A DNA stretch of 64,000 bases, taken from the NCBI RefSeq assembly GCF_040786275.1, contig NZ_JBFMVT010000002.1, positions 2,728,001 through 2,792,000 of the forward strand, written 5' to 3'. Shown here piece after piece: positions 38,954-51,838 of the stretch (the stretch's first letter is position 1; each line of letters starts with the position of its first letter). The position numbers and the translations under genes are program-made. Origin of the DNA: Buttiauxella gaviniae. Lineage in GTDB: Bacteria; Pseudomonadota; Gammaproteobacteria; Enterobacterales; Enterobacteriaceae. The notes beneath the pieces were generated by a model, which did not search any database, was not told where the DNA came from, and was given only the letters and a program-made list of their open reading frames with translations.

Positions 38954-39068
38954 TAATTCTGTCCGCAGGTGTCGTCATTTTCGACAATAATTGAGCAGGT
39001 GTAAGGCAATGTTATCAGGCTCTCCTGGCGGTGCCAAATTGAGAACCCTTATGCGTACTCTCTGCTAA

Positions 39069-39989
<921 letters not shown>

Positions 39990-40047
39990 TAAGGTTCGCT
40001 CTTATTTGAGCCCTTATTAACCAGGTATTGAACAAAATAGTTTGGTT

Positions 40048-40076
40048 AGGGGGCCTGTCTCAGGCCCCCTTTTTAT
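40048..40076 (+). terminator. rpsB-tsf attenuator/terminator
   Basis: AGGGGGCCTG (40048-40057) and CAGGCCCCCT (40061-40070) form a perfect 10-bp stem with a 3-nt loop and a T-run. It lies between two genes that are cotranscribed in E. coli, so termination is probably partial. Confidence 0.8.
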
Positions 40077-40147
40077 TTTGAGCCAGGGTTCGTCTGTTCC
40101 GTGGACCAGGGCTTATCTCTCTCTACGAGATAACCGAGGATTTTAGA

Positions 40148-40999
40148 ATGGCTGATATTACTGCTGCTCTGGTAAAAGAACTGCGTGAACGTACTGGCGC
40201 AGGCATGATGGATTGCAAAAAAGCACTGACTGAAGCTAATGGCGACATCGAGCTGGCAATCGAAAACATGCGTAAGTCTGGTGCGATCAAAGCAGCTAAG
40301 AAAGCAGGCAACGTAGCTGCTGACGGCGTGATCAAAACTAAGATTGCAGACGGCTATGCTGTCATTCTGGAAGTTAACTGCCAGACTGACTTCGTTGCTA
40401 AAGATGGTGGTTTCCAGGCATTTGCTGACAAAGTGCTGGAAGCTGCAACTGCAGGCAAAGTTACTGACATCGAAGTGCTGAAAGCACAGTTCGAAGAAGA
40501 GCGTGTTGCGCTGGTTGCTAAAATCGGTGAGAACATCAACATCCGTCGTGTTTCTATCCTGGAAGGTGATGTTCTGGGTAGCTACCTGCACGGTGCACGT
40601 ATCGGTGTTGTTGTTGCAGCTAAAGGCGCTGATGAAGAGCTGGTTAAGCAAATCGCTATGCACATTGCTGCAAGCAAACCAGAGTTCGTTAAGCCAGAAG
40701 ACGTGTCTGCTGAAGTTGTTGAGAAAGAGTACCAGGTTCAACTGGACATCGCGATGCAATCTGGCAAGCCGAAAGAAATCGCAGAGAAAATGGTTGAAGG
40801 CCGCATGAAGAAATTCACCGGCGAAGTTTCTCTGACTGGTCAGCCTTTCGTAATCGACCCAAGCAAAACCGTTGGTCAACTGCTGAAAGAGCACAATGCT
40901 GACGTAACTGGCTTCATCCGCTTTGAAGTGGGCGAAGGCATCCAGAAAGTTGAGACTGACTTCGCAGCAGAAGTTGCTGCAATGTCCAAGCAGTCTTAA
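40148..40999 (+). CDS. tsf: elongation factor Ts
   Basis: EF-Ts recycles EF-Tu by displacing GDP. The 283 aa product has the N-terminal UBA-like signature [16 protein letters not shown] and the nucleotide-exchange TDF motif (CQTDFVAKD). GAGG lies upstream of ATG 40148. A strong 12-bp hairpin follows. Confidence 0.98.
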   Translation: MADITAALVKELRERTGAGMMDCKKALTEANGDIELAIENMRKSGAIKAAKKAGNVAADGVIKTKIADGYAVILEVNCQTDFVAKDGGFQAFADKVLEAATAGKVTDIEVLKAQFEEERVALVAKIGENINIRRVSILEGDVLGSYLHGARIGVVVAAKGADEELVKQIAMHIAASKPEFVKPEDVSAEVVEKEYQVQLDIAMQSGKPKEIAEKMVEGRMKKFTGEVSLTGQPFVIDPSKTVGQLLKEHNADVTGFIRFEVGEGIQKVETDFAAEVAAMSKQS

Positions 41000-41006
41000 T
41001 TTTCTT

Positions 41007-41035
41007 ATCAGAGCCGCCAATTAGGCGGCTCTGAT
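41007..41035 (+). terminator. tsf 3' hairpin
   Basis: ATCAGAGCCGCC and GGCGGCTCTGAT form a perfect 12-bp stem around AATTA. Only weak T content follows, so it may protect the 3' end or end transcription only partly. Confidence 0.6.
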
Positions 41036-41148
41036 ATATCTGGCTTTAAAAATCAGCCTGCTCTGATACAGATCTTGCTGATATGCGACACTATGTCGCC
41101 TGAATTAACCATCCCCATTCGTTGACTGCTCCCAGGAAAGAATCAATC

Positions 41149-41874
41149 ATGGCTACCAATGCAAAACCTGTCTACAAACGCATTCTGCTCAAGCTAAGCG
41201 GCGAAGCGCTGCAAGGTACCGAAGGCTTCGGTATTGATGCAAGCATCCTTGATCGTATGGCTCAGGAAATTAAAGAGCTGGTTGAATTGGGTATTCAGGT
41301 CGGGGTGGTGATTGGTGGTGGCAACTTATTCCGCGGTGCTGGCCTTGCGAAAGCAGGCATGAATCGTGTAGTGGGCGACCACATGGGCATGCTGGCAACC
41401 GTAATGAATGGCCTGGCCATGCGTGATGCTCTTCACCGCGCCTATGTGAACGCTCGTCTGATGTCCGCTATTCCATTGAATGGCGTATGCGATAACTACA
41501 GCTGGGCAGAAGCTATCAGCTTGCTGCGAAATAACCGCGTTGTTATCCTGGCTGCCGGTACAGGTAACCCATTCTTTACAACCGATTCTGCTGCGTGTTT
41601 GCGTGGTATTGAAATCGAAGCCGACGTAGTATTAAAAGCCACGAAAGTAGATGGCGTGTTTACTGCCGATCCGGTGAAAGATCCTACTGCAACTCTGTAC
41701 GAACAGCTGACTTATACCGAAGTATTAGATAAAGAACTGAAAGTGATGGATCTGGCGGCATTTACCCTTGCCCGCGATCACAAATTACCTATTCGTGTTT
41801 TCAACATGAATAAACCAGGTGCGCTTCGCCGTGTAGTTATGGGCGAAAACGAAGGCACTTTGATCACTGAATAA
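41149..41874 (+). CDS. pyrH: UMP kinase
   Basis: PyrH phosphorylates UMP to UDP and is activated by GTP and inhibited by UTP. ATG 41149 ([11 protein letters not shown]) gives 241 aa, the E. coli length, with AGGAAAG upstream. The amino acid kinase fold shows [40 protein letters not shown] and [17 protein letters not shown]. Confidence 0.98.
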   Translation: MATNAKPVYKRILLKLSGEALQGTEGFGIDASILDRMAQEIKELVELGIQVGVVIGGGNLFRGAGLAKAGMNRVVGDHMGMLATVMNGLAMRDALHRAYVNARLMSAIPLNGVCDNYSWAEAISLLRNNRVVILAAGTGNPFFTTDSAACLRGIEIEADVVLKATKVDGVFTADPVKDPTATLYEQLTYTEVLDKELKVMDLAAFTLARDHKLPIRVFNMNKPGALRRVVMGENEGTLITE

Positions 41875-42046
41875 TTTCAGTCGATGCTGAATCAGGGTAA
41901 GATTCGGTTTCACCTACTCTGATTAATTTGAGTAACAGGCGACCCGGCCGGGCGCCATGAATAAACAGGGCTATACTTAGCTCGCAGCGTCTGCATCGCG
42001 GCGTGAAGTGTGGTCTGCCCTAAACCAGTTTTCAAGGATTCGTAAC

Positions 42047-42604
42047 GTGATTAGCGATATCAGAAAAGATGCCGAAGTGCGTATGGAAAAATGCGTAGAA
42101 GCATTCAAAAACCAAATTAGTAAAATCCGTACTGGCCGTGCTTCTCCGTCCCTGCTGGACGGGATCATTGTAGAATATTACGGAACCCCAACTCCGCTGC
42201 GTCAACTGGCAAGCGTAACCGTTGAAGACTCACGCACTCTGAAAATCAACGTGTTTGACCGCTCTTTGAGCCAGGCCGTTGAGAAAGCGATCATGTCTTC
42301 TGACCTCGGTCTGAACCCAAGCTCTGCTGGTAGCGACATTCGTGTGCCACTTCCTGCGCTGACTGAAGAACGTCGTAAAGATCTTATCAAGATTGTGCGC
42401 GGCGAAGCTGAAGGCGCACGCGTTGCCGTTCGTAACGTTCGTCGTGATGCTAACGATAAAGTTAAAAATCTGCTGAAAGATAAAGAAATCAGTGAAGATG
42501 ACGATCGTCGTTCCCAGGATGACGTTCAGAAAATGACTGATGCAGCGATCAAAAAAGTAGACGCAGCTCTGGCTGAGAAAGAAGCTGAGCTAATGCAGTT
42601 CTAA
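42047..42604 (+). CDS. frr: ribosome recycling factor
   Basis: RRF splits post-termination ribosomes together with EF-G. GTG 42047 ([13 protein letters not shown]) gives 185 aa, equal to E. coli, with AAGGA upstream. The conserved [15 protein letters not shown] and [15 protein letters not shown] segments are present. Confidence 0.97.
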   Translation: MISDIRKDAEVRMEKCVEAFKNQISKIRTGRASPSLLDGIIVEYYGTPTPLRQLASVTVEDSRTLKINVFDRSLSQAVEKAIMSSDLGLNPSSAGSDIRVPLPALTEERRKDLIKIVRGEAEGARVAVRNVRRDANDKVKNLLKDKEISEDDDRRSQDDVQKMTDAAIKKVDAALAEKEAELMQF

Positions 42605-42623
42605 TCCGTTGAGATGACGGATC

Positions 42624-42683
42624 AAACGCCGTATGCAGGCCGTGACTCACGTTGCGGTTATTGTTTACGGCGTTTTGTTTTTA
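42624..42683 (+). terminator. frr terminator with long loop
   Basis: AAACGCCGTA (42624-42633) and TACGGCGTTT (42666-42675) form a perfect 10-bp stem with a 32-nt loop that can fold further, followed by TGTTTTTA. Confidence 0.7.
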
Positions 42684-42790
42684 TACTCATCAAACGTTAA
42701 GTTGGGTATAGCGCATAAAAGTGTCGGCAATTTATCACTCTCATGGCCCACTTTTATCTGATTGTTAAAACTAAAATTCCAGAGCACCTC

Positions 42791-43990
42791 ATGAAGCTAC
42801 TAACCATTCTTGGCTCTACCGGATCTATCGGTACCAGTACCCTTAGCGTTGTTCGTCATAATCCTGATAAGTTTTCCGTCACGGCGCTGGTTGCCGGGAA
42901 AAATGTCGTGCGAATGGCTGAACAGTGCCTGGAGTTCAAGCCACGATGGGCTGTGATGGATGATGAAGCCTCTGCCGGTGAATTACGCCGTCTGCTAAAA
43001 GAGCAGGGCTGCGCAACCGAAGTTCTGGCAGGGCAGCAGGCCGCGTGTGAAATGGCTGCGCTGGATGACGTTAATCAGGTTATGGCTGCGATTGTTGGGG
43101 CTGCGGGTTTGCTGCCAACGCTTGCGGCCATTGCTGCTGGCAAGCAGGTGCTACTGGCGAACAAAGAATCGTTAGTGACTTGTGGACGTCTGTTTATGGA
43201 TGCTGTGCAGCGAAGCCACGCTCAATTGTTGCCCATCGACAGCGAACACAACGCGATTTTTCAGAGTTTGCCGGAAACAATCCAACAAAACCTCGGGTAC
43301 GCTGAACTTGAGAGTAATGGCGTTTCGTCAATTATTCTTACCGGATCAGGTGGCCCATTTCGAGAGACACCATTAGGTGAACTGGCAGCGATGACGCCGG
43401 ATCAGGCCTGTAGCCATCCGAACTGGTCGATGGGACGTAAAATCTCTGTCGATTCAGCCACCATGATGAACAAAGGTCTCGAATATATTGAAGCTCGCTG
43501 GCTATTCAACGCTTCAGCTAAGCAAATGGAAGTCCTGATACATCCGCAGTCGGTTATCCACTCGATGGTTCGCTATCGTGATGGTAGCGTGCTGGCGCAG
43601 CTAGGCGCGCCTGATATGCGAACACCGATCGCACATGCCATGGCGTTCCCGGAGCGTGTTCAATCCGGAGTCGAGCCGCTAGATTTTTGTAAAATTGGCA
43701 CTTTCACGTTTATGGAACCGGATTATCACCGCTATCCTTGTTTGAAACTTGCGATGGACGCATTTGAGCAAGGACAGGCCGCAACGACCGTGTTGAATGC
43801 AGCTAATGAAATCGTGGTTGAAGCATTCTTGCGTGAGCAATTGCGCTTTACAGAGATTGCCTCCCTGAATCGTGCGGTACTGGAAAGTGTTGATTTAACG
43901 GAACCTAAGAGCGTGGAAGATGTGCTTGTTGTGGATGCAAAAGCACGTGAGGTTGCCCGAAAACTGGTGACGCGCATCGCGTCCCGATGA
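42791..43990 (+). CDS. dxr: 1-deoxy-D-xylulose 5-phosphate reductoisomerase
   Basis: Dxr makes 2-C-methyl-D-erythritol 4-phosphate, the first committed step of the MEP isoprenoid pathway. ATG 42791 ([10 protein letters not shown]) gives 399 aa (E. coli 398). The NADPH motif GSTGSIG is at 8-14. The metal and substrate residues are in [14 protein letters not shown] and [14 protein letters not shown]. Its product line feeds uppS next door. Confidence 0.96.
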   Translation: MKLLTILGSTGSIGTSTLSVVRHNPDKFSVTALVAGKNVVRMAEQCLEFKPRWAVMDDEASAGELRRLLKEQGCATEVLAGQQAACEMAALDDVNQVMAAIVGAAGLLPTLAAIAAGKQVLLANKESLVTCGRLFMDAVQRSHAQLLPIDSEHNAIFQSLPETIQQNLGYAELESNGVSSIILTGSGGPFRETPLGELAAMTPDQACSHPNWSMGRKISVDSATMMNKGLEYIEARWLFNASAKQMEVLIHPQSVIHSMVRYRDGSVLAQLGAPDMRTPIAHAMAFPERVQSGVEPLDFCKIGTFTFMEPDYHRYPCLKLAMDAFEQGQAATTVLNAANEIVVEAFLREQLRFTEIASLNRAVLESVDLTEPKSVEDVLVVDAKAREVARKLVTRIASR

Positions 43991-44090
43991 TTATTTATTC
44001 GGCCGATGTACCTCCATTTGTTAGCTCTGTGCTTCAGTGATATAGTCTGCGCCATCTTTTGGTCGGAAATAACTGACTGAAAGAGTGGTA

Positions 44091-44116
44091 AGCCGTGTTA
44101 TAGCACGGCTTTTTTA
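44091..44116 (+). terminator. dxr terminator
   Basis: AGCCGTG (44091-44097) and CACGGCT (44104-44110) form a perfect stem with a 6-nt loop, followed by a T-run. Confidence 0.8.
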
Positions 44117-44176
44117 TGTAAAAGCTGAAATCATTCTGAGTACCGCTTAATCCTTATCTGGGAATAATTACGCGTT

Positions 44177-44929
44177 ATGTTGTCTGTAAACGAACAATTA
44201 AGCGAATCACATTCTGACCATGGCGCTCGTCATGTTGCCATTATTATGGATGGCAACGGTCGTTGGGCTAAACGGCAAGGGAAGATGAGGGTTTCAGGAC
44301 ATAAAGCAGGAGCGAAATCGGTACGCCGTGCTGTAAGTTTTGCAGCCAATAACGGTATTGATGCGCTAACGCTTTATGCATTCAGTAGTGAAAACTGGAA
44401 TCGTCCGGCTCAGGAAGTCAGTGCATTGATGGAGTTGTTTGTGTGGGCTTTAGACAGCGAAGTCAAAAGCTTGCATCGTCACAACGTCCGTTTGCGTATT
44501 ATCGGTGATATCAGTCGATTCAATGCTCGCCTGCAAGAACGTATTCATAAAGCAGAAGCTTTAACCAGCACCAATACCGGTTTAACGCTCAACATTGCCG
44601 CGAATTATGGTGGCCGTTGGGATATTATTCAGGGAGTGCGGCATCTCGCCGAACAGGTGCAGGAAGGCTTATTGCGCCCAGACCAGATTGATGAAGAGTT
44701 GCTGAGCAAGCAAATCTGCATGAATGAACTGGCTCCCGTAGATTTGGTAATTAGGACAGGGGGAGAGCATCGTATCAGTAACTTTCTGATTTGGCAGATT
44801 GCCTACGCAGAACTTTATTTCACTGATGTTCTTTGGCCTGATTTCGATGAACAAGACTTTGAAGGTGCACTACATGCTTTTGCAAATCGAGAGCGTCGTT
44901 TTGGCGGCACGGCACCTGGTGGTGAGTAA
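44177..44929 (+). CDS. uppS: undecaprenyl diphosphate synthase
   Basis: UppS (IspU) extends farnesyl diphosphate to C55 undecaprenyl diphosphate, the lipid carrier for peptidoglycan and O-antigen. The 250 aa product has catalytic Asp25 in IIMDGNGRWAK, SSENWNRP, and the C-terminal DLVIRTGGEHRISNFL. cdsA begins 18 bp later. Confidence 0.97.
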   Translation: MLSVNEQLSESHSDHGARHVAIIMDGNGRWAKRQGKMRVSGHKAGAKSVRRAVSFAANNGIDALTLYAFSSENWNRPAQEVSALMELFVWALDSEVKSLHRHNVRLRIIGDISRFNARLQERIHKAEALTSTNTGLTLNIAANYGGRWDIIQGVRHLAEQVQEGLLRPDQIDEELLSKQICMNELAPVDLVIRTGGEHRISNFLIWQIAYAELYFTDVLWPDFDEQDFEGALHAFANRERRFGGTAPGGE

Positions 44930-44947
44930 ACCTGTTGGGGGTCACTT

Positions 44948-45805
44948 TTGCTGAAGTATCGCCTGCTTTCTGCGTTTATTTTAATCCCGGTGGTGATAGC
45001 CGCGCTGTTTTGGCTTCCACCTGTAGGATTTGCTATTACGACCCTCGTGGTATGTATGTTAGCGGCCTGGGAATGGGGACAACTGGCTGGTTTTAAAGCA
45101 CGTTCACAACGTGTCTGGCTTGCCGTACTGTGTGGATTGTTATTGGCGTTAATGCTTTATGCATTGCCCGAGTACCAGCGCACGGTGCATATTCCGCTGG
45201 TTGAGGCCTCGTTATGGGCATCGCTTGCATGGTGGTTTGCCGCGCTATTACTGGTGTTGTTCTATCCGGGCTCTGCAACCCTCTGGCGTAACTCTAAAAC
45301 GCTGCGTCTGATATTTGGCGTATTGACGATTGTGCCGTTTTTCTGGGGCATGATTGCGCTGCGCAACTGGCACTATGATATCAACCATTACACGGGCTCA
45401 ATCTGGCTTCTGTATGTGATGGTGCTTGTCTGGGGCGCGGACTCCGGTGCTTATATGTTTGGCAAAATGTTTGGTAAACATAAGCTCGCTCCGAAAGTAT
45501 CCCCTGGTAAAACATGGCAGGGCTTCTTTGGTGGCTTGTTCACTTCTGCGATTATCTCCTTGCTGTTTGGCATGTGGGCGAATCTGGACGTCGCACCGGT
45601 TATCCTTTTGACTTGTTCGATTATTGCTGCCCTGGCGTCTGTTTTGGGTGATTTAACCGAAAGCATGTTTAAACGTGAAGCAGGGATTAAAGATAGCGGT
45701 CACCTGATCCCCGGTCATGGTGGTATCCTTGACCGCATTGATAGCCTCACAGCAGCAGTACCGGTATTTGCCTGTCTGTTATTGCTGGTATTCAGGACGA
45801 TTTAA
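44948..45805 (+). CDS. cdsA: phosphatidate cytidylyltransferase
   Basis: CdsA makes CDP-diacylglycerol, the precursor of all phospholipids. Start TTG 44948 ([10 protein letters not shown]), preceded by GGGGG, gives 285 aa as in E. coli. It has about eight membrane helices and the C-terminal signature [20 protein letters not shown] followed by [11 protein letters not shown]. rseP follows after 11 bp. Confidence 0.97.
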   Translation: MLKYRLLSAFILIPVVIAALFWLPPVGFAITTLVVCMLAAWEWGQLAGFKARSQRVWLAVLCGLLLALMLYALPEYQRTVHIPLVEASLWASLAWWFAALLLVLFYPGSATLWRNSKTLRLIFGVLTIVPFFWGMIALRNWHYDINHYTGSIWLLYVMVLVWGADSGAYMFGKMFGKHKLAPKVSPGKTWQGFFGGLFTSAIISLLFGMWANLDVAPVILLTCSIIAALASVLGDLTESMFKREAGIKDSGHLIPGHGGILDRIDSLTAAVPVFACLLLLVFRTI

Positions 45806-45816
45806 CGGAAGGTTAT

Positions 45817-47169
45817 ATGCTGAGCTTACTCTGGAATTTGGCTGCATTTATCGTTGCACTGGGTATTTTAATTACCGTGCATGAGTTCGGCCATTTCTGG
45901 GTAGCTCGCCGCTGTGGTGTGAAGGTTGAGCGCTTTTCCATCGGTTTTGGTAAAGCGCTCTGGCGTCGTTCCGATCGCCACGGCACTGAATTTGTTATCG
46001 CTCTGATTCCGCTGGGCGGTTATGTCAAAATGCTTGATGAACGTGTTGAGCCGGTTAGCCCGGAACTGCGCCATCAAGCTTTTAATAACAAAACCGTTTC
46101 TCAACGCGCAGCAATTATCGCTGCCGGTCCGATTGCCAACTTTATCTTCGCTGTGTTTGCCTACTGGCTGGTATTTATTATCGGTGTCCCTGGTGTTCGT
46201 CCGGTTGTTGGTGAAGTAATGCCCAACTCGATAGCAGCCCAGGCACAAATTGTTCCAGGCATGGAACTTAAAGCGATAGATGGTATCGAAACGCCTGATT
46301 GGGAATCAGTTCAGCTTGCGCTGATGGCAAAAATTGGCGATGACAGCGTCAATATGACGATGGCGCCGCTGGGTTCTAATCTGCGCAGTGAAAAAACGCT
46401 CGATTTACGCCACTGGCAGTTTGAGCCAGAAAAGCAGAATCCGATTACATCATTGGGTATCGGGCCGCGCGGTCCGCAGATTGAAACGGTTTTACAAGAA
46501 GTGCAGCCAAACTCCGCAGCGAATAAAGCGGGTTTGCAAGCCGGTGACAGGATCGTTAAAGTCAACGGTGCGGCGCTGACTCAGTGGACAGAATTTGTTA
46601 GTCAGGTGCGTGACAATCCAGGTCACCCACTGAAGTTGGAAATAGAAAGGCAAGGGGCGCTCTTGTCTTTGACGCTGATACCGGATACAAAACCGGGTAA
46701 CGCGAAGGCTGAAGGGTTTGCGGGTGTGGTTCCAAAGGTTATCCCGTTGCCTGATGAGTATAAAACAGTGCGCCAGTATGGGCCGTTTGCTGCCGTTGCA
46801 GAAGCCACGGATAAAACCTGGCAACTGATGAAGCTTACGGTCAACATGCTGGGAAAATTAATAACCGGCGACATCAAGCTGAATAACCTCAGTGGGCCAA
46901 TCTCCATAGCTCAAGGAGCAGGTATGTCAGCGGACTCTGGGTTGATTTACTATCTGATGTTCCTGGCGCTGATTAGCGTCAATCTGGGGATTATCAACCT
47001 GTTTCCGTTACCCGTCCTGGACGGGGGGCATCTGCTCTTTTTGGCGATTGAAAAACTGAAAGGTGGGCCGGTTTCCGAGCGAGTTCAAGACTTTAGTTAC
47101 CGCATTGGCTCTATATTGCTGGTGCTGTTGATGGGGCTTGCACTTTTCAATGATTTCTCTCGGTTTTAG
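45817..47169 (+). CDS. rseP: site-2 protease RseP
   Basis: RseP cuts the anti-sigma factor RseA within the membrane and so releases sigma-E. The 450 aa length equals E. coli. Zinc motif HEFGH (22-26) is in the first helix, two periplasmic PDZ domains lie in the middle, and the third zinc ligand is in PVLDGGH. It precedes bamA by 33 bp, linking stress sensing and outer membrane assembly. Confidence 0.97.
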   Translation: MLSLLWNLAAFIVALGILITVHEFGHFWVARRCGVKVERFSIGFGKALWRRSDRHGTEFVIALIPLGGYVKMLDERVEPVSPELRHQAFNNKTVSQRAAIIAAGPIANFIFAVFAYWLVFIIGVPGVRPVVGEVMPNSIAAQAQIVPGMELKAIDGIETPDWESVQLALMAKIGDDSVNMTMAPLGSNLRSEKTLDLRHWQFEPEKQNPITSLGIGPRGPQIETVLQEVQPNSAANKAGLQAGDRIVKVNGAALTQWTEFVSQVRDNPGHPLKLEIERQGALLSLTLIPDTKPGNAKAEGFAGVVPKVIPLPDEYKTVRQYGPFAAVAEATDKTWQLMKLTVNMLGKLITGDIKLNNLSGPISIAQGAGMSADSGLIYYLMFLALISVNLGIINLFPLPVLDGGHLLFLAIEKLKGGPVSERVQDFSYRIGSILLVLLMGLALFNDFSRF

Positions 47170-47202
47170 AGAGAATTAGGTTAGGAAGAACGCATAACAA
47201 CG

Positions 47203-49614
47203 ATGGCGATGAAAAAGTTGCTCATAGCGTCGCTGCTGTTTAGCAGCGCCACCGTATACGGTGCAGACGGGTTCGTAGTGAAGGATATTCATTTCGAAGG
47301 CCTGCAGCGAGTCGCCGTCGGTGCGGCCCTCCTCAGCATGCCGGTTCGCGTAGGCGATACCGTCTCTGACGAGGATATCAGTAATACCATTCGTTCACTG
47401 TTTGCTACCGGGAACTTCGAAGATGTCCGGGTACTACGTGATGGCGAAACGTTGGTTGTTCAGGTAAAAGAACGCCCGACAATCGCGAGTATTACATTCT
47501 CTGGTAACAAGTCCGTGAAGGACGACATGCTGAAACAGAACCTTGAGGCTTCTGGTGTGCGTGTTGGTGAATCACTGGACCGTACAACTCTGGCCGATAT
47601 TGAAAAAGGGCTGGAAGATTTCTACTACAGCGTTGGTAAGTATAGTGCCAGCGTGAAAGCCGTTGTTACGCCACTGCCGCGTAACCGTGTTGACCTGAAA
47701 CTGGTATTCCAGGAAGGCGTTTCTGCCAAAATTCAGCAAATCAACATTGTTGGTAACCATGCGTTCACGACCGATGAACTCATCTCACATTTCCAACTGC
47801 GTGATGAAGTGCCATGGTGGAACGTCGTAGGCGATCGTAAATATCAGAAACAGAAGCTTGCTGGTGACCTCGAAACACTGCGTAGCTACTATCTGGATCG
47901 GGGTTATGCACGCTTTAACATCGATTCTACCCAGGTCAGTCTGACGCCTGATAAGAAAAGCATTTACGTTACTATCAACATCACCGAAGGCGATCAGTAC
48001 AAGATTGCTGGGGTGACGGTGAACGGTAATCTGGCTGGGCATTCGGCAGAAATTGAAACGCTGACTAAACTCAAACCCGGCGAGCTTTATAACGGCACGA
48101 AAGTGACCAAGATGGAAGACGACATCAAAAAGTTGTTGGGTCGTTATGGTTACGCCTACCCACGTGTGCAAACGCAGCCTGAAATCAACGATGCAGACAA
48201 GACTGTAAAACTGCATGTGAACGTCGATTCTGGTAACCGTTACTACGTGCGTAAAATTCGTTTTGAAGGCAACGACACCAGTAAAGACTCCGTCCTGCGT
48301 CGCGAAATGCGTCAGATGGAAGGGGCATGGCTGGGAAGTGACCTGGTTGACTCAGGCAAAGAGCGTCTGAATCGTCTTGGTTACTTCGAAACGGTCGATG
48401 TTGATACGCAGCGTGTGTCAGGTAGCCCTGATCAGGTTGACGTCGTATACAAAGTGAAAGAGCGTAACACCGGTAGCTTCAACTTCGGTGTGGGTTACGG
48501 TACTGAAAGTGGGGTTAGCTTCCAGGTTGGTGTCCAGCAGGATAACTGGTTAGGAACGGGCTACTCAGTCGGTATTAGCGGTACGAAAAACGATTATCAG
48601 ACTTATGCTGAATTGTCGTTAACCGACCCATACTTTACGGTTGATGGCGTGAGTCTCGGCGGCCGTGTCTTCTACAACGACTTTAAAGCTGACGATGCGG
48701 ATCTGTCTGACTATACCAACACCAGTTATGGTGTTGACGGTACGCTCGGCTTCCCGGTCAACGAAAACAACACATTACGCCTGGGTTTAGGTTATGTGCA
48801 CAACGACCTGTCCAATATGCAGCCGCAGGTTGCGATGTGGCGTTATCTGGACTCAGTCGGTCAATCGGCTGATAAAACGTCGGATAACAATGGTTTTGCT
48901 GCAGATGACTTCACGCTGAACTACGGTTGGACCTATAACAAACTTGACCGTGGTTACTTCCCAACCGATGGTTCTCGCGTCAACCTGAACGGTAAAGTTA
49001 CTGTCCCAGGCTCTGATAACGAGTTCTATAAAGTGACGTTGGATACGGCGAGCTACTTCCCGATTAACGAAGATCATACCTGGGTTATGTTAGGTCGTAC
49101 GCGTTGGGGCTATGGCGATGGTCTTGGCGGCAAAGAAATGCCGTTCTATGAGAACTTCTATGCCGGTGGTTCCAGCACTGTTCGTGGCTTCCAGTCCAAT
49201 AACATTGGTCCGAAAGCGGTCTACATCGGTGGCCCAGGAAATGATAATTGTGACCAGGCTAACGGGTATTGCTCATCCGACGATGCAGTCGGTGGTAACG
49301 CTATGGCAGTGGCAAGTTTCGAACTTATCACGCCAACGCCATTCCTGAGCGAGAAGTATGCGAACTCGGTTCGTACCTCTCTGTTCGTGGATGCCGGTAC
49401 CGTATGGGATACTAACTGGCAGAATACTCAGCAAATGAAAGATGCCGGTGTTCCTGATTACAGTGACCCAAGCAACATTCGTATGTCCGCAGGTTTAGCA
49501 TTGCAATGGATGTCACCATTAGGGCCGTTGGTCTTCTCGTATGCACAGCCATTCAAGAAATACGACGGCGACAAAGCAGAGCAGTTCCAGTTTAACATTG
49601 GTAAAACCTGGTAA
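47203..49614 (+). CDS. bamA: outer membrane protein assembly factor BamA
   Basis: BamA is the core of the BAM complex that inserts beta-barrels into the outer membrane. The 803 aa product (E. coli 810) has a signal peptide ending VYGAD, five POTRA domains (about 21-420) and a 16-strand barrel ending QFNIGKTW. The VRGF motif of loop L6 is intact. The length difference lies in extracellular loops: the loop after KAVY is shorter but keeps two cysteines (NCDQANGYC). skp follows. Confidence 0.97.
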   Translation: MAMKKLLIASLLFSSATVYGADGFVVKDIHFEGLQRVAVGAALLSMPVRVGDTVSDEDISNTIRSLFATGNFEDVRVLRDGETLVVQVKERPTIASITFSGNKSVKDDMLKQNLEASGVRVGESLDRTTLADIEKGLEDFYYSVGKYSASVKAVVTPLPRNRVDLKLVFQEGVSAKIQQINIVGNHAFTTDELISHFQLRDEVPWWNVVGDRKYQKQKLAGDLETLRSYYLDRGYARFNIDSTQVSLTPDKKSIYVTINITEGDQYKIAGVTVNGNLAGHSAEIETLTKLKPGELYNGTKVTKMEDDIKKLLGRYGYAYPRVQTQPEINDADKTVKLHVNVDSGNRYYVRKIRFEGNDTSKDSVLRREMRQMEGAWLGSDLVDSGKERLNRLGYFETVDVDTQRVSGSPDQVDVVYKVKERNTGSFNFGVGYGTESGVSFQVGVQQDNWLGTGYSVGISGTKNDYQTYAELSLTDPYFTVDGVSLGGRVFYNDFKADDADLSDYTNTSYGVDGTLGFPVNENNTLRLGLGYVHNDLSNMQPQVAMWRYLDSVGQSADKTSDNNGFAADDFTLNYGWTYNKLDRGYFPTDGSRVNLNGKVTVPGSDNEFYKVTLDTASYFPINEDHTWVMLGRTRWGYGDGLGGKEMPFYENFYAGGSSTVRGFQSNNIGPKAVYIGGPGNDNCDQANGYCSSDDAVGGNAMAVASFELITPTPFLSEKYANSVRTSLFVDAGTVWDTNWQNTQQMKDAGVPDYSDPSNIRMSAGLALQWMSPLGPLVFSYAQPFKKYDGDKAEQFQFNIGKTW

Positions 49615-49733
49615 TTGTTCTGCGCGAAGGAATGCGTAAAGCAGTGTAACGTTGACGCCAGTTCGCTACATGCAGAACTGGCGCGCGTAAAAAGAGTGTC
49701 TCAGGACACATACGGGATGGTAAGGAGTTTATT

Positions 49734-50234
49734 GTGAAAAAGTGGTTATTTGCCGCAGGTCTTGGCATCGCTATGGCTGCATCAGCCAGTGTTCAGGCAG
49801 CTGACAGCATTGCTGTAGTTAACATGGGTAACCTGTTCCAACAGGTTGCACAAAGCACCGGTGTGTCTAAAACTCTGGAAAACGAGTTTAAAGGTCGCGC
49901 AAGTGAATTGCAGAATATGGAAGGCGATCTGCAATCCAAAATGCAAAAGCTGCAACGTGATGGTTCTACCATGAAAGCTGCTGACCGTAGCAAAATGGAA
50001 AAAGATCTGATGGCTCAACGTCAACAGTTCCAGACGAAAGCACAGTCTTTTGAGCAGGATCGTCAACGTCGTTCTAACGAAGAACGTGGCAAACTGGTTA
50101 CTCGTATCCAGAGCGCAGTGAAGAAAGTTGCTGATGACAAAGGCTACGACGTAGTTCTGGATGCTAATACCGTTGCTTATGCAGGCAGCAGTGTTAAAGA
50201 CATCACTTCAGATGTACTGAAACAGGTTAAATAA
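49734..50234 (+). CDS. skp: periplasmic chaperone Skp
   Basis: Skp is a trimeric jellyfish-shaped chaperone that carries unfolded outer membrane proteins to BAM. Start GTG 49734 ([11 protein letters not shown]), with AAGGAG upstream, gives 166 aa (E. coli 161). The signal peptide ends SVQAAD. The coiled-coil arms span about 45-125, and the C-terminal [19 protein letters not shown] strand region closes the body. lpxD starts three bases later. Confidence 0.96.
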   Translation: MKKWLFAAGLGIAMAASASVQAADSIAVVNMGNLFQQVAQSTGVSKTLENEFKGRASELQNMEGDLQSKMQKLQRDGSTMKAADRSKMEKDLMAQRQQFQTKAQSFEQDRQRRSNEERGKLVTRIQSAVKKVADDKGYDVVLDANTVAYAGSSVKDITSDVLKQVK

Positions 50235-50237
50235 GTA

Positions 50238-51263
50238 ATGTCTTCAATTCGACTGGCTGATTTAGCCCAGCAGTTGGATGCAGAATTGCACGGTGATGGC
50301 GATATCGTCATCACCGGCGTTGCATCTATGCAAACGGCCCAGGCTGGCCAAATCACGTTCATGGTTAACCCTCGCTACCGTGAGCAATTGGCTGTTTGCC
50401 AGGCTTCTGCCGTCGTTATGACTGAAGCCGATCTTCCTTTCGCCCATAGCGCAGCGCTGGTAGTGAAGAATCCCTACCTCACTTACGCACGTATGGCGCA
50501 AATTCTTGATTCCACGCCGCAACCTGCGCAAAACATTGCCCCAAGTGCAGTGATTGACGCGACAGCGACGCTGGGTAATAACGTAGCCATTGGTGCTAAC
50601 GCGGTTATCGAATCTGGTGTAGTACTGGGTGATAACGTTGTGATTGGTCCAGGCTGTTTTGTGGGTAAGAACACCAAAATTGGTGCAGGCACACGCCTTT
50701 GGGCGAACGTGTCGATTTACCATGAAATTCAGATGGGTGAGCAGTGCCTGGTTCAGTCCGGCACGGTCATTGGCTCTGATGGTTTTGGCTATGCTAACGA
50801 TCGCGGTAACTGGGTGAAGATCCCTCAGATTGGCCGGGTGATCATTGGCGATCGCGTTGAGATCGGCGCGTGTACCACAATTGACCGTGGTGCACTGGAC
50901 GACACGATTATTGGCAATGGTGTTATCATTGATAATCAATGCCAGATTGCACATAACGTTGTGATTGGCGACAATACTGCCGTTGCTGGTGGTGTGATCA
51001 TGGCGGGCAGCCTGAAAATAGGCCGTTACTGCATGATTGGCGGTGCCAGTGTTATCAATGGCCATATGGAAATCTGCGATAAAGTCACGGTAACGGGGAT
51101 GGGCATGGTAATGCGTCCTATCACAGAGCCGGGAGTTTATTCCTCAGGGATTCCGTTACAGCCGAACAAAGTGTGGCGTAAAACAGCTGCGTTGGTGATG
51201 AATATTGACGAGATAAGCAAACGCTTGAAATCCGTTGAGAAAAAAATCAATCAACAAGACTAA
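50238..51263 (+). CDS. lpxD: UDP-3-O-(3-hydroxymyristoyl)glucosamine N-acyltransferase
   Basis: LpxD adds the second acyl chain in lipid A synthesis. The 341 aa length equals E. coli. An N-terminal uridine-binding domain (about 1-100) precedes left-handed beta-helix repeats ([20 protein letters not shown]). The catalytic His lies in [14 protein letters not shown], and a C-terminal helix ends the protein. It starts the lpxD-fabZ-lpxA-lpxB cluster. Confidence 0.97.
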   Translation: MSSIRLADLAQQLDAELHGDGDIVITGVASMQTAQAGQITFMVNPRYREQLAVCQASAVVMTEADLPFAHSAALVVKNPYLTYARMAQILDSTPQPAQNIAPSAVIDATATLGNNVAIGANAVIESGVVLGDNVVIGPGCFVGKNTKIGAGTRLWANVSIYHEIQMGEQCLVQSGTVIGSDGFGYANDRGNWVKIPQIGRVIIGDRVEIGACTTIDRGALDDTIIGNGVIIDNQCQIAHNVVIGDNTAVAGGVIMAGSLKIGRYCMIGGASVINGHMEICDKVTVTGMGMVMRPITEPGVYSSGIPLQPNKVWRKTAALVMNIDEISKRLKSVEKKINQQD

Positions 51264-51379
51264 AAGTCACCCGCCCAAGACGCGTTAGTGCTTACTGATT
51301 TGCGGCCTGCTAGCTATCCCGAGATAGACGCAGGCCGTGTTATTATTGTCATTTGGTACATTTAGACAGGAAGAGTATC

Positions 51380-51835
51380 TTGACTACCGACACTCATACT
51401 CTGCACATCGAAGAGATTTTAGAACTTCTGCCGCACCGTTACCCGTTCTTGCTGGTAGACCGCGTGCTGGATTTTGAAGAAGGCCGTTTTTTACGTGCAG
51501 TAAAAAATGTCTCAGTAAATGAGCCGTTTTTCCAGGGCCACTTCCCTGGTAAACCGATTTTCCCAGGCGTGCTGATTCTTGAAGCGATGGCGCAAGCCAC
51601 CGGTATTCTTGCGTTTAAAAGCGTAGGTAAACTGGAACCTGGTGAGCTTTATTACTTTGCTGGTATTGATGAAGCGCGTTTCAAACGTCCTGTCGTGCCA
51701 GGTGACCAAATGGTCATGGAAGTTACTTTCGAAAAAACCCGCCGTGGTCTGACTCGCTTTAAAGGCGTGGCAACTGTTGACGGTAAAATTGTCTGCGAAG
51801 CAACCATGATGTGTGCCCGCAGCCGGGAGAGCTAA
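51380..51835 (+). CDS. fabZ: 3-hydroxyacyl-[ACP] dehydratase FabZ
   Basis: FabZ dehydrates beta-hydroxyacyl-ACP in fatty acid elongation and competes with LpxA for hydroxymyristoyl-ACP. Start TTG 51380, preceded by AGGAAGAG, gives 151 aa as in E. coli. Catalytic His54 and Glu68 lie in [20 protein letters not shown]. Placement between lpxD and lpxA couples membrane fatty acid and lipid A supply. Confidence 0.97.
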   Translation: MTTDTHTLHIEEILELLPHRYPFLLVDRVLDFEEGRFLRAVKNVSVNEPFFQGHFPGKPIFPGVLILEAMAQATGILAFKSVGKLEPGELYYFAGIDEARFKRPVVPGDQMVMEVTFEKTRRGLTRFKGVATVDGKIVCEATMMCARSRES

Positions 51836-51838
51836 TAC

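Noticed and set aside
40073-41020. 315-codon minus-strand frame opposite tsf
   Set aside because: It is a codon-bias shadow of the highly expressed tsf gene; the Phe/Cys/Asn-rich translation resembles no protein.
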